From Actinomycetes bacterium (GTDB taxonomy: Bacteria; Actinomycetota; Acidimicrobiia; Spongiisociales; UBA5794), in contig JAHEJX010000002.1 of NCBI GenBank assembly GCA_024638645.1, positions 1-64,000 on the forward strand: a stretch of DNA of 64,000 nucleotides, in the 5' to 3' direction. The stretch's first letter is position 1. Each line of letters begins with the position of its first letter. A model generated the notes under the pieces. It had not been told where the DNA came from, searched no databases, and saw only the letters and a program-made list of their open reading frames with translations. The position numbers and the translations under genes are program-made. Below are positions 25,330 through 33,762 of this stretch, piece after piece.

Positions 25330-26082
25330 TCACGGGTGGTTGGTAGCCCGTCCTGTGGCCCGGAAATACCCGACGTTGCGACAAACCGTTGCTCCGACGC
25401 GCCAAGTGAAGGCCTGCGGTTGATGAACATCGCCGTAGTAGTGGAATGGAGGCTGGTACTCCTTGATGTAATCCAGCACGGCGGCAGAGCCCTTGGCGCG
25501 CCCCGCTATTACGTCTTTTTGGAGCGCGTCCACAGCGGGTGGGACGTGGGTACAGAGCATGTCGACGGGTCCGAGTTTGGCGAGTTTGGCCGCCATGTCC
25601 GGCTCTGAGACCTCGCCGGGAGTGTTGATAGAGACGATGCCGCCGCCGGCGAAGCCGACTCTGATGCCCTCTATCTCGATCACTTCGCCGTCGACGAAGC
25701 GGGCGCTCTGCGGCAGTTTGGACTTGAGCAGCTCGGGCGAGTCGACGTTGCCGTAAGTGGCGTAGACCTCAGCACCCTCTAGGACGGGAAGGATGTCGTC
25801 GTAGGCCGCTTCTATGGCCGAGGTGTATGCACGGCGCAGCTCCTCTTCCCTTCCTTGGCGATAGTCGTTCCAGAGCGCTCCGGCGGCAACGGCTTCCCCG
25901 GCGGTTCGCAACGCCACCATTTTGTCGGTGAAGTCCCTGCCGGAAACGTCTGTCACAATGCCATCGTTGGTCCTGTAGTCGATGAAGTTGATGAAGTCAC
26001 CGAGGATCAGCAGTGGTCCGGGCTGCTGAGCTACGAGCCGCAACGCTTCGGTGGCACCGTGGACGTCGGCGATGAGTCTCAC
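25330..26082 (-). CDS. Calcineurin-like metallophosphoesterase
   Basis: 250 residues with the full metal-binding series: ADVHG, LGDF, YGNVD, CTHVPP and GDVHQPQ. The hydrolysed substrate is unknown. The start overlaps the stop of the upstream small membrane protein (ATGA), forming a short operon. Confidence 0.87.
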   Translation of the reverse strand: MRLIADVHGATEALRLVAQQPGPLLILGDFINFIDYRTNDGIVTDVSGRDFTDKMVALRTAGEAVAAGALWNDYRQGREEELRRAYTSAIEAAYDDILPVLEGAEVYATYGNVDSPELLKSKLPQSARFVDGEVIEIEGIRVGFAGGGIVSINTPGEVSEPDMAAKLAKLGPVDMLCTHVPPAVDALQKDVIAGRAKGSAAVLDYIKEYQPPFHYYGDVHQPQAFTWRVGATVCRNVGYFRATGRATNHP

Positions 26083-26360
26083 TCGTCGTCCGCCGAGTCG
26101 CCGAAGTCACCGACAGGGGCATAACGAATTCCGAGGTAACCAAGCGCCGCTGCGCCGGCCAGCGCGGCGACCGCCGCGAGGCCGGCCGACCATCCGGCAA
26201 AGGACGCTGAGATGCCGGCAATGCCAAACCCGAAGACGGCCAAGACGCCGACGCGGATTCGGCGCGGCAATGGGGGCCGTTCCGGATTCATCGACAGGCC
26301 GACGGCGAGCAGCATTCCAAGGGCGCCGACAAAGACTGTGATTCCGTAGATCGCATTCAT
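26079..26360 (-). CDS. Small membrane protein
   Basis: 93 residues, unrecognised. Hydrophobic helices at ~4-23 and ~38-78, separated by a basic loop (NPERPPLPRRIR), with an acidic C-terminus (GDFGDSADDE). It lies 12 bp downstream of queG and overlaps the phosphoesterase start. Confidence 0.6.
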   Translation of the reverse strand: MNAIYGITVFVGALGMLLAVGLSMNPERPPLPRRIRVGVLAVFGFGIAGISASFAGWSAGLAAVAALAGAAALGYLGIRYAPVGDFGDSADDE

Positions 26361-26372
26361 GACGGCAGAACG

Positions 26373-27467
26373 CTAGGCGGATGCGGCGAGCGCGGCTTCG
26401 ATTTCGGCGCGGACGTCGTCGTCTTTCTCCGCGACGACCGCTGCTTCCAGCCCGGCTCGTTCCAGGCCGAGCTCGCCAAGCGCCCATGCCGCATGGACGC
26501 GCAGCATCGGGTCGTCGCTTCCCAGATAGTCGACCAGCGGACCGGCGGCGGCTTCGTTACCTGAGTTGCCCAACGCAACGAGGAGGTTGCGGCGAAGATA
26601 CGAAGCGCGACGCCGGGGCACGTAGAAGTGGTCGAAGCGGGCGAGCAAATCGTCGTCGGAGAGCGCCAACAGCTCCAAGAGGTCGTAACGCGGCGTCGCA
26701 GCAGCAATGTGCAGGAGCTTGTTTCCCGGCGGGCAGGCATCGAGGCAGTCGTCGCACCCGTAGATGCGGTCGCCGCTCGCTTTTCGCAGCTTCCGAGGTA
26801 TCCAGCCTGGCGCCTGCAAGAGATGGGCAAGGCACAATCGCGCATCGAGGACGCCGGGCTCGACGAGAGCTCCAGTAGGACAGGCAGGAAGACAAGCACT
26901 ACATGTACCGCAGTCGCGCACCATCGGTTTGGTCGGCTCGAGAACAGCGTCCGTGACAACGGAGCCAAGCAGCATCCATGGCCCGGAAGCTGGTGAAAGC
27001 ACCATCGTGTTCTTGCCCCACCAGCCGAGGCCGGCTCGTACCGCGGCCGCCCTGTCGACCAGCCGGTTGTCGTCAACGACCATCTCTGCCTCGCAGCCCG
27101 CCTCCCGCAGCGCCTGGACGGCAAACGTCAGCGCCGCCCGCAGCGGCCGGTAGTGATCCTCGGTTGCGAACCGCGCAATGCGACCATGGTTGGGATTGTC
27201 CTCCCCCGGCGATCCGGACGCCGGCAAGTACGCGTACCCCGCAACAAGCAGCGACGCCGCCCACGGAAACGACCGCCGGATGTCCGCAGAGCGTGCCGGA
27301 TCTCCAAACGTGAAGTGCATGTCGCCGTGCATGCCGCCGGCCTTGCGCTCTTCGAGGTTGGAACGCACAGATTCAAACGGCGCAGCTGAGGCGGCCCCGA
27401 CCGCGGCACACCCTGCGTCGAGCAAGATCGACCGCAGAGTTTCTAGTGACGGTGGAGTGTTTTCCAT
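26373..27467 (-). CDS. queG: Epoxyqueuosine reductase
   Basis: 364 residues. The last step of queuosine tRNA modification, using cobalamin and two [4Fe-4S] clusters. The ferredoxin-like cysteines are in CGTCSACLPACPTGAL and YGCDDCLDACPPGN; the C-terminal third resembles HEAT repeats (LLVALGNSGNEAAAGPLVDYLG). No other que genes are in the window. TAGCCT lies 6 nt before the ATG and there is no ribosome binding site, so the mRNA is probably leaderless. Confidence 0.92.
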   Translation of the reverse strand: MENTPPSLETLRSILLDAGCAAVGAASAAPFESVRSNLEERKAGGMHGDMHFTFGDPARSADIRRSFPWAASLLVAGYAYLPASGSPGEDNPNHGRIARFATEDHYRPLRAALTFAVQALREAGCEAEMVVDDNRLVDRAAAVRAGLGWWGKNTMVLSPASGPWMLLGSVVTDAVLEPTKPMVRDCGTCSACLPACPTGALVEPGVLDARLCLAHLLQAPGWIPRKLRKASGDRIYGCDDCLDACPPGNKLLHIAAATPRYDLLELLALSDDDLLARFDHFYVPRRRASYLRRNLLVALGNSGNEAAAGPLVDYLGSDDPMLRVHAAWALGELGLERAGLEAAVVAEKDDDVRAEIEAALAASA

Positions 27468-27550
27468 ACACGAAGGCTAAGCCGCCAGCTCTCCGGGCTC
27501 GACAGCTCGAGCCATTTTGCGCATGATGACTCATCGCATTGAGGTCTTGT

Positions 27551-28213
27551 ATGAATGGGGAAAAGCGCGCGGAGCTCGCCAGGCGGGCACTCGCCGGGTA
27601 CGTGAGTGGGCCCGGTGCCCCGGCAAAGGCAACGGAGCTCGCTTTGAGAAAGGTAGAGACGGCGCGGGCCGTAATCGTGGTTGAGGGGATCAGCGATCAG
27701 ATTGCCGTCGAGACGCTGGCGATCCGACGGGGAAGAGATCTCGATGCAGAAGGTGTCGCCGTGCTACCGGTCGGAGGTGCTCAGGCAGTGACTCGGTACC
27801 TAGAGAGATTCGGGCCGGCCGGCGAGGACCTCAGACTGGCCGGCTTGTGCGACTCGGACGGAGTGGAGACCTTTCGTCGCGCGCTCACCCGAGCCGGCGT
27901 CGGCAAACCAATCTCCATCGGCGACATGGCGGGCCTGGGGTTCCACGTCTGCGTAAGGGATCTCGAGGACGAACTCATCCGCGCCGTCGGCTCGGAGGGT
28001 ATTGAATCCGTTATCGACTCCCAGGGCGATCTCGGGTCCTTCAGAGCACTCCAGAACCAGCCCGAGTGGCGGGGACGACCTGTTGCCGACCAGCTTCATC
28101 GGTTCTTTCGTAGCCACTCGCGCCGGAACCTGCGCTACGCCCGCTTGCTGATCCAAACGCTAGAGCCGGCAAAGGTCCCTTCTCCGCTGGATGCGGTTCT
28201 CGCTGCGGCCTAG
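27551..28213 (+). CDS. Stand-alone TOPRIM domain protein (OLD-nuclease-like)
   Basis: 220 residues from the ATG at 27551, chosen because GAGGT lies 5 nt upstream (the track's TTG is four codons earlier). TOPRIM motifs are visible: VIVVEGISDQIAVETLA with the catalytic Glu, the VAVLPVGGAQAVTRYL strand-helix, and LAGLCDSDGVE with the acidic pair. It resembles the C-terminal TOPRIM of OLD-family nucleases, but no ATPase domain is attached or adjacent. The C-terminal ~90 residues are helical and basic. A nuclease or primase-like activity is possible; the role is unknown. Confidence 0.78.
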   Translation: MNGEKRAELARRALAGYVSGPGAPAKATELALRKVETARAVIVVEGISDQIAVETLAIRRGRDLDAEGVAVLPVGGAQAVTRYLERFGPAGEDLRLAGLCDSDGVETFRRALTRAGVGKPISIGDMAGLGFHVCVRDLEDELIRAVGSEGIESVIDSQGDLGSFRALQNQPEWRGRPVADQLHRFFRSHSRRNLRYARLLIQTLEPAKVPSPLDAVLAAA

Positions 28214-28301
28214 CACTCGACCCAAGAGGGAACCTGGCGAAACCGAGGCCGGGACCGAATGCAGGACCGCCAATTCCCACCTGCACTCGACCCCGGCGCC
28301 G

Positions 28302-28318
28302 CGTGACCTGCGGTCACG
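28302..28318. terminator. Hairpin between convergent genes
   Basis: CGTGACC / GGTCACG, a perfect 7-bp stem with a 3-nt loop, in the 130-bp gap between the TOPRIM gene and the convergent small Cys-rich gene. It is a likely but T-poor terminator. Confidence 0.4.
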
Positions 28319-28343
28319 TTCTGACGCTGCGGCCGCTGATCTG

Positions 28344-28568
28344 TTAGCTCGCCGCAGCCTCTCCCCCAGCGGGCAGCTGTTCCCCTTTGTTGAGGGGAAC
28401 GAGTCGCAGCGGCGCCACCATCCCGGCATCCGCCAGGTTCTCCAACGCCTCATGCTCCTCGCCCGACAGAACGACCGGCTCGCCCATTTTGTGAAGTAAG
28501 ACGTTGACGACACAGTCGGAACACGCAGACGTGTGCTGCATCTCGCACTCGTTGCAATCGATGATCAT
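28344..28568 (-). CDS. Small four-Cys putative zinc-binding protein
   Basis: 74 residues from the ATG at 28568; the upstream part of the track ORF is antisense to the LLM gene. Two CxxC-type pairs (IDCNECEMQHTSACSDCVV) could bind zinc, followed by a helical, acidic middle (LSGEEHEALENLADAGM). Short proteins of this pattern are conserved in Actinobacteria without a known role. GTG at 28577 is an alternative start. Confidence 0.65.
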   Translation of the reverse strand: MIIDCNECEMQHTSACSDCVVNVLLHKMGEPVVLSGEEHEALENLADAGMVAPLRLVPLNKGEQLPAGGEAAAS

Positions 28569-28673
28569 GAGCCGCACCGTGCCATTGTCTCGCCCTTTCC
28601 CTAGCCGTCCGTCCTTGGCCTGAGGTGAAAGTAGAACTCGGGTGTGACAGAAAATGCTGTGGCTCGCATCTGC

Positions 28674-28732
28674 TATCTCGTATCTGGTGGTCGAGATACG
28701 AGATACCGGATAACGGCTACCGTCATCCGGTA
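28674..28732. repeat. Intergenic GATAC inverted-repeat island (B)
   Basis: TATCTCGTATCT (28674-28685) and AGATACGAGATA (28694-28705) form a perfect 12-bp stem with an 8-nt loop. Overlapping it, TACCGGAT (28704-28711) pairs with ATCCGGTA (28725-28732). The second arm runs into the ribosome binding site of the LLM oxidoreductase gene, so folding could limit its translation. Confidence 0.7.
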
Positions 28733-28742
28733 GGAGGACACA

Positions 28743-29765
28743 TTGAAACTCGGACTGAATCTCGGCTATTGGGGCGCTCGCCCGACGACGGACATGGAGA
28801 TGGTGCAAGCCGCCGAGGATGCCGGCTACACCCACGTGTGGGCTGCGGAGTCGTGGGGCTCGGACGCGGCAACTGTGCTGGCTTGGATCGGCGGCCAGAC
28901 CAGCACGATCCGCCTCGGGGCCGGGATATTCCAGATGCCGGCGCGCACTCCGGCGATGACCGCCATGACCGCGGTCACGCTCAGCGAGCTGAGCGGAGGT
29001 CGTTTCGACCTCGGCCTCGGCCTGTCGGGGCCTCAAGTCGTCGAGGGATGGCACGGCCGTCCATACGGCAAGCCGATAGGCAAGACTCGCGAGTATGTCG
29101 AGATCGTTCGCAAGATCATCGCCCGTGAAGAAGCGTTGACTCATGAGGGCGAGCACTATCAGATTCCGTACACCGGTGAGGGCGCCACCGGGCTGGGCAA
29201 GCCCCTGAAGCTGATTACACACCCCCACCACGAAATCCCGATCTACCTCGCCTCGATCGGGCCCAAGAACGTGGCACTGACGGCCGAGATTGCAGATGGC
29301 TGGCTGCCGATCTTCTATTCGCCGGAGCACCCGGAGTTCCAGGAGTCACTCGAAAAGGGATTCGCCGCGTCTGGCGACCCCGACCGCCGATCCAAGTTCA
29401 CCGTCGCACCCGGTGTGCAGGCCGTCGTCGACGAAGACTTCTCAGCTGCTCGCAACGCAATGCGTCCCATGTTGGCCTTGTACATCGGAGGGATGGGAGC
29501 GAGAGGCCGCAACTTCTATCACACGCTGGCAAGCCGCTACGGGTTCGAGAAAGAGGCGGACGAGATTCAGGACGCCTTCCTCGGCGGCAAACGTATGGCA
29601 GCCGCTGTGGCGGTCCCCGACGGTCTCATCGACCTGGTCTGCATCGCCGGCCCCCGTGGGCACGTCAAGGAGCGTCTGGCAGCGTGGCGAGAATCCGGCG
29701 TCGATCTCCTCAACATCAGCACGAATGACATCGACACCGTGCGAGCCATATCGGAGCTGATCTGA
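28743..29765 (+). CDS. LLM class F420-dependent oxidoreductase
   Basis: 340 residues, a luciferase-like TIM barrel. The N-terminal [11 protein letters not shown] strand, [12 protein letters not shown] and the F420-type segment [23 protein letters not shown] are typical of F420-dependent members, close to the methylene-tetrahydromethanopterin-reductase-like group. The substrate is unknown. TTG start behind TAGGAGGACA, next to the palindromic island. The VOC gene follows 45 bp downstream and may be co-transcribed. Confidence 0.88.
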   Translation: MKLGLNLGYWGARPTTDMEMVQAAEDAGYTHVWAAESWGSDAATVLAWIGGQTSTIRLGAGIFQMPARTPAMTAMTAVTLSELSGGRFDLGLGLSGPQVVEGWHGRPYGKPIGKTREYVEIVRKIIAREEALTHEGEHYQIPYTGEGATGLGKPLKLITHPHHEIPIYLASIGPKNVALTAEIADGWLPIFYSPEHPEFQESLEKGFAASGDPDRRSKFTVAPGVQAVVDEDFSAARNAMRPMLALYIGGMGARGRNFYHTLASRYGFEKEADEIQDAFLGGKRMAAAVAVPDGLIDLVCIAGPRGHVKERLAAWRESGVDLLNISTNDIDTVRAISELI

Positions 29766-29810
29766 CGACGACTCTGCTACGCATGGGACGTCCACGAGAA
29801 GGAGGAACTC

Positions 29811-30179
29811 GTGTCAGATGACGCAACGCCGCTGATGATTGCGGCAACGATCGACGTGTCCGACCTCGAGCTGGCCGCCCAGTTCTATTCCAATCTCCTC
29901 GACCTGGAGGTGCGGGGCATCATCGATCCCTTCGCGTTCTTGAGTGCGGCCGAGGATCGCAAGGTTGCCATCTGGCTGCAGAAGGTGCCCGAGGAGAAAG
30001 CAGGAAAGAACCGCTGCCACCTCGACTTCGTCTCAAATGACCTCGAAACGACAGAGCGACGGGTTACCGAGCTCGGCGGATCATTGGGTGATCGGCAGAC
30101 TTGGCAGGATCACAAATGGCGGACCTGCCGCGATCCCGACGGCAATGAGTTCGACGTGATGCAGGCACAGAACGTCTAG
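29811..30179 (+). CDS. VOC (glyoxalase-like) family protein
   Basis: 122 residues with the beta-alpha-beta3 vicinal-oxygen-chelate pattern: ATIDVSDLELAAQFYSNLLDL at the N-terminus and WRTCRDPDGNEFDVMQA at the C-terminus. Specificity is unknown. GTG start behind AGAAGGAGGAACTC. Its stop overlaps the convergent lrp gene by four bases. Confidence 0.85.
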   Translation: MSDDATPLMIAATIDVSDLELAAQFYSNLLDLEVRGIIDPFAFLSAAEDRKVAIWLQKVPEEKAGKNRCHLDFVSNDLETTERRVTELGGSLGDRQTWQDHKWRTCRDPDGNEFDVMQAQNV

Positions 30180-30685
30180 CCGGCCGCTTCTCCACCGATC
30201 TTCTCGATGAGTGGGCCAATACGGCGCGGCACATGCTGCACGAGGGAAATCGACGTCGATGTCCGTTGCACTGCCGGTGACTTCAGCGCCTGCTCGATCG
30301 TATAGAAGAGGTCATCGGTCGACTTGGCGGCCAAATAGACGAGCACGTCGCCGTCGCCCGTGACGGTGTGGGCCTCCAGCACCTCAGGGATGTCCGAAAG
30401 GCTGCTGGCGACCTCCGCGATGCTCCCCTGGCTGATTGCCAACGTGGCGAAACCCGCGATCGGATAGCCGACGGCTGCCATGTCCAACGACACGTCGAGC
30501 TTCACGATGCCGTTGTCGAGCAGCTTGTTGAGCCGAGCCTGCGCCGTGCCACGGGCCACGCCCAATCGACGGGCGAGTTCCATCACGCCAATACGTGGGT
30601 CGTCGATCAACTCGGCAATGAGCCGAGCATCGAGCTCGTCGATCTGCTGGTCAGTACTCACAGTCTGCTCCGACCTAGACAGCAT
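30176..30685 (-). CDS. Lrp/AsnC family transcriptional regulator
   Basis: 169 residues. The N-terminal helix-turn-helix (DARLIAELIDDPRIGVMELARRLGVARGTAQARLNKL) is followed by a RAM/AsnC effector domain (~75-150). The ATG at 30685 is used here; a GTG at 30661 with GGAG upstream is equally good. It is divergent from hpd across an 86-bp gap containing TTGTACAA. In other Actinobacteria such an arrangement fits control of tyrosine/homogentisate catabolism by an amino-acid-sensing Lrp protein. Confidence 0.88.
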   Translation of the reverse strand: MLSRSEQTVSTDQQIDELDARLIAELIDDPRIGVMELARRLGVARGTAQARLNKLLDNGIVKLDVSLDMAAVGYPIAGFATLAISQGSIAEVASSLSDIPEVLEAHTVTGDGDVLVYLAAKSTDDLFYTIEQALKSPAVQRTSTSISLVQHVPRRIGPLIEKIGGEAAG

Positions 30686-30697
30686 GAACTATGCAAA

Positions 30698-30705
30698 TTG
30701 TACAA
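30698..30705. promoter_or_regulatory. Candidate Lrp operator
   Basis: TTGTACAA is a perfect 8-bp palindrome in the lrp-hpd gap, about 16 bp upstream of the hpd -35 box. It is short and needs binding evidence. Confidence 0.35.
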
Positions 30706-30720
30706 CCGAACAGGAATCAA

Positions 30721-30749
30721 TTGACGAAGTCACCAGTCGAACCCACAAT
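30721..30749 (+). promoter_or_regulatory. hpd promoter
   Basis: TTGACG, 17-nt spacer, CACAAT, about 22 bp before the hpd ATG. A CGGAGG ribosome binding site follows at 30761-30766. Confidence 0.45.
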
Positions 30750-30771
30750 CTCTATTCATACGGAGGTTTAG

Positions 30772-31869
30772 ATGACTGACTTGATGCCACTTCTGGGCTA
30801 CGACTACATCGAGTTTTACGTCGGCAACGCCCGCCAGGCGGCCCACTACTACCGGACGGCATATGGCTTCGACGTCGTGGCCTACGCAGGTCCCGAGCAC
30901 GGCGTGCGAGACCGGTGCTCGTATGTCCTCCAGCAGGGCAACATCCGGTTTGTCATGACGGCCGGCCTGCTCCCCGACTCAGAGATCGTTCGGCACGCCG
31001 CCCTGCACGGCGATGGCGTCAAGGACGTCGCGTTTGCAGTACCTGATGCCGAAGAAGCGTTCCGCGTCGCTGTGGAGCGCGGCGCCGAGCCATACCTCGA
31101 GCCGTGGGTCGAAGAGGACGAGCACGGCAAGATCGTGAAGTCAGCCATCAAGGCTTACGGCGAGACCATCCACACCTTCGTCGACCGCACCAACTACTCG
31201 GGCGTGTTCATGCCGGGGTACAAGCCAACCCAACATCAGGTGCCTGCGCAACCTGCCGGCCTCACCCTCGTCGACCACGTTGTGTGCAATGTGGACCTCG
31301 GCGATATGGACAAATGGGCCAATTATTACGCTGACATCATGGGTTTCACCCAGCTGCACCACTTCAACGATGAGCAAATCTCCACGGAGTTCACGGCGCT
31401 CATGTCGAAGGTCCTCTGGGACGGCACTGGTCGCATCAAGATGCCGATCAACGAGCCGGCCGAAGGCAAGAAGAAGAGCCAGATCGAGGAGTACCTCGAC
31501 TACTACCAGACCGCCGGCGTACAGCACATGGCTCTGGCAACCGACGACATCGTCGAAACGGTTCGCCACATGCGCCAAGCGGGAGTCCGCTTCCTGACGA
31601 CTCCGCGTACCTACTACGACGAGCTGAGGGATCGCCTCGACTGGTCGACCATCGATGCCAACCTCGACCAGCTCGCCGAGCTGGGAATCCTGGTTGACCA
31701 GGACGACGAGGGTTACCTACTGCAGATCTTCACCAAATCTGTGCAGGACCGGCCGACCGTCTTCTACGAGATCATCGAACGTCACGGCTCGAGGGGTTTC
31801 GGCATCGGCAACTTCCAGGCTCTGTTTGAAGCCATCGAGCGGGACCAAGAGGCGCGCGGCAACCTCTAG
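30772..31869 (+). CDS. hpd: 4-hydroxyphenylpyruvate dioxygenase
   Basis: 365 residues, standard length. It converts 4-hydroxyphenylpyruvate to homogentisate in tyrosine breakdown. Two VOC-type halves; the Fe(II) ligands are His in LTLVDHVVCNV, His in GVQHMALATDDI and Glu in RPTVFYEIIERHG near the C-terminus. Homogentisate dioxygenase and later steps are not in the window. It is divergent from an Lrp regulator with its own promoter. Confidence 0.95.
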   Translation: MTDLMPLLGYDYIEFYVGNARQAAHYYRTAYGFDVVAYAGPEHGVRDRCSYVLQQGNIRFVMTAGLLPDSEIVRHAALHGDGVKDVAFAVPDAEEAFRVAVERGAEPYLEPWVEEDEHGKIVKSAIKAYGETIHTFVDRTNYSGVFMPGYKPTQHQVPAQPAGLTLVDHVVCNVDLGDMDKWANYYADIMGFTQLHHFNDEQISTEFTALMSKVLWDGTGRIKMPINEPAEGKKKSQIEEYLDYYQTAGVQHMALATDDIVETVRHMRQAGVRFLTTPRTYYDELRDRLDWSTIDANLDQLAELGILVDQDDEGYLLQIFTKSVQDRPTVFYEIIERHGSRGFGIGNFQALFEAIERDQEARGNL

Positions 31870-31909
31870 CTGCGCGGTGACCGTTGCTTGCGGCCGATGA
31901 AGCCGCTGG

Positions 31910-32272
31910 TTAGGAGTCGGAATCTGGGTCCACGACTGAAAACGGCCAGTTCAGCTCGTAGCTGTCACCCTGGCTGACGACAGTCAGCGGCAGCTCGTAA
32001 GCGCCCCGGGGTACATCCTCGGCAACGGCAAGGTGAACTGTGACGTCGTTGGTGACGAGGTTCCTCTCGACAGTCGCATCGACACCACTCGGGGCGGCGC
32101 CGACGGTCAACTCCATCTCGGCGGTCATTGGTACCGTCAGCGAGAAAGAATTGCCCGCCTGGATCTGAGCGCTGACATCCAGACCGAGACTCTGGAGGCT
32201 GGGTGGCTCAGAGCCGTTGCTGCATGCCCCGACCAGCAGTGCGGCGGCTAAGAGCGCGAGCAACTTGTTCAA
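31910..32272 (-). CDS. Small lipoprotein
   Basis: 120 residues from the TTG at 32272, chosen because AGGAAAG lies upstream and the product starts directly with a signal peptide ending in the lipobox LVGAC. The mature part is a beta-rich domain of about 95 residues (SFSLTVPMTAEMELTVGAA; YELPLTVVSQGDSYELNWPF), possibly Ig-like. Function unknown. Confidence 0.7.
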   Translation of the reverse strand: MNKLLALLAAALLVGACSNGSEPPSLQSLGLDVSAQIQAGNSFSLTVPMTAEMELTVGAAPSGVDATVERNLVTNDVTVHLAVAEDVPRGAYELPLTVVSQGDSYELNWPFSVVDPDSDS

Positions 32273-32317
32273 TGAGTTCGACTTTCCTATGTGCGTGCAT
32301 GACGCGATCTGAGATCT

Positions 32318-32336
32318 GCCCGTTGTGCGGACGGGC
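32318..32336. terminator. Hairpin downstream of corA
   Basis: GCCCGT / ACGGGC, a 6-bp stem with a 7-nt loop, about 100 bp beyond the corA stop and upstream of the lipoprotein gene. A weak terminator candidate. Confidence 0.3.
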
Positions 32337-32350
32337 TGATGGGCGGGTAG

Positions 32351-32380
32351 AACATACATCCCGACAAAGCTTTAGGTCAA
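32351..32380 (-). promoter_or_regulatory. Promoter candidate for the lipoprotein gene
   Basis: Minus strand: TTGACC, 18-nt spacer, TATGTT, about 78 bp before the TTG start. Confidence 0.4.
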
Positions 32381-32438
32381 GATACTTCTTGGGGTTCGGC
32401 ATCAACAACAGACAGCGCTCGGAGAAGGCGCTGCGGTC

Positions 32439-33542
32439 TCAGCGCTTGGGCGTGTCCTCGTCCACCTTGAGTACACGATCGACGGATGCTCGCAGTGGCA
32501 TGGTCGAGATCTCGTAGGCGGCGCCCACGATTTGGGCGGGCGCCCGCGCAGCCTCGATCAGGCCACGCCCCAGCACTGCCCCGGCGCGCCGCCCTGATGG
32601 CCGGCGCATCCATCCGAGCGAAACGAAGATGCCGAGCGATACGACCGCGATGACTGCCATCACGACGGTCACGACAATCCAGCCGCTGCTCGATTCAACC
32701 CCCGGCAGATTCGTGAAGTTCATTCCGAAAAAGCCTGCTATCAACGAGAGCGGCAACATGATGGCCGCATAGATGGTCAGCACTTTGGTGACGTCTGTCG
32801 CCTCTCTGGCCTCGGCTCCTCTATAGGCATCGAGGATTTCGGCAAGGCTGGCGCGAGCTGAGTCAAGACCTTCGGCGGCTCTCGCCGCCACGTCGAAGAC
32901 GTCAGAGAATCGACGCCGCCCCGCGTCGCTCAGGAGCGGAGAACTCGAACTGCGCAATACGTCGAGCGCCTCTCGCTGCGGATTGACGATCTTGCGCACT
33001 GCTACGACATCAGAGCGCACAGCGACTAGATCGGTAACGAGCGTCGGATCCGCAGATAGCGCTCCCGCGATCAGGTCGTTGCTGCGGTCATCGAAGGCGT
33101 CGAGAACTGCAAGCAATCGCCGCGTGAGGGTGTCGGCAAGCCGTGCCAACAGTTCGTCGACTCCACCGATTGCGAGATCGGGAACCTCGAGCGCCCGCAG
33201 CCACATTGCATCTATCGAAGGCGACTGATCCGAATGGACCGTCACGAGGATGTCACTGGTCATGAACGCGTCTACCTCGTACGTTGCGACTCGCTCGCTA
33301 CTCAAGCCGTGAAGGATCACGACGAGGTGGTGACTGAAGTCGTCGACCTTGGGAAGATCGATCTCTTCCACAGCGTCTCGGACGGCCATTGGGTCGAAGC
33401 TCAGCTGCGTGGTGAGCTCGAGCAAGGCGTCGGTGTCGCCCTCTCCAATTCGGATGTCGATCCAGACCCACTCCCCTGAACTCCATTCGTCGGGGAATTC
33501 ATCGACCACTAGGACGTCGCCGTTGGCGCGCCTGTGCATCAT
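32439..33542 (-). CDS. corA: CorA-type magnesium/cobalt transporter
   Basis: 367 residues from the ATG at 33542 (GGAG 7 nt upstream); ATGs at 33554 and 33563 are alternatives and the track start at 33698 overlaps the ilv leader region. A cytoplasmic alpha/beta and long-helix domain (~1-255) is followed by TM1 ending in the selectivity motif GFFGMNFTNLPG and TM2 (~290-312). The basic C-terminal tail of ~50 residues is longer than usual. It forms a pentameric inner-membrane divalent-cation channel. Confidence 0.88.
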   Translation of the reverse strand: MMHRRANGDVLVVDEFPDEWSSGEWVWIDIRIGEGDTDALLELTTQLSFDPMAVRDAVEEIDLPKVDDFSHHLVVILHGLSSERVATYEVDAFMTSDILVTVHSDQSPSIDAMWLRALEVPDLAIGGVDELLARLADTLTRRLLAVLDAFDDRSNDLIAGALSADPTLVTDLVAVRSDVVAVRKIVNPQREALDVLRSSSSPLLSDAGRRRFSDVFDVAARAAEGLDSARASLAEILDAYRGAEAREATDVTKVLTIYAAIMLPLSLIAGFFGMNFTNLPGVESSSGWIVVTVVMAVIAVVSLGIFVSLGWMRRPSGRRAGAVLGRGLIEAARAPAQIVGAAYEISTMPLRASVDRVLKVDEDTPKR

Positions 33543-33659
33543 CCGAATCTCCATGTGGATCATGATGCCGCACCAGGCCGCTGCAACAAACGACCCCGGC
33601 TGCAAACGTGTGCCAACCAACCGCGACTCGGCACGGGTGCAGCCATCGAATGTCATACC

Positions 33660-33688
33660 TTGACAGCACGTCGGAACCATTCGATACT
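33660..33688 (+). promoter_or_regulatory. ilv operon promoter
   Basis: Perfect -35 TTGACA (33660-33665), 17-nt spacer, -10 GATACT (33683-33688). The expected start of transcription is within a few bases of the leader-peptide ATG at 33698, so the leader would be translated from a leaderless or nearly leaderless RNA. Confidence 0.65.
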
Positions 33689-33697
33689 CGTTGCCCA

Positions 33698-33730
33698 ATG
33701 ACCACTGACACCCTGGTACTTATCGATTAG
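33698..33730 (+). CDS. Leader peptide of the ilv operon (MTTDTLVLID)
   Basis: Ten codons, too short for the ORF track. The peptide carries consecutive Leu-Val-Leu-Ile codons (ctg gta ctt atc), the three end products of the operon, directly before Asp and TAG. It starts about ten bases after the -10 box and is followed by a pause hairpin and terminator. Ribosome stalling at these codons when branched-chain aminoacyl-tRNA is scarce would favour read-through into ilvB. Identification rests on position and composition. Confidence 0.7.
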   Translation: MTTDTLVLID

Positions 33731-33735
33731 GCGCC

Positions 33736-33749
33736 CCGGAGAGATCCGG
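33736..33749 (+). promoter_or_regulatory. Pause/antiterminator hairpin
   Basis: CCGGA, loop GAGA, TCCGG, six bases after the leader stop. The left side (CGGAG, 33737-33741) can pair instead with CTCCG (33765-33769) in the terminator's left arm, a possible antiterminator. Confidence 0.45.
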
Positions 33750-33762
33750 TTCGTGCGCCATG

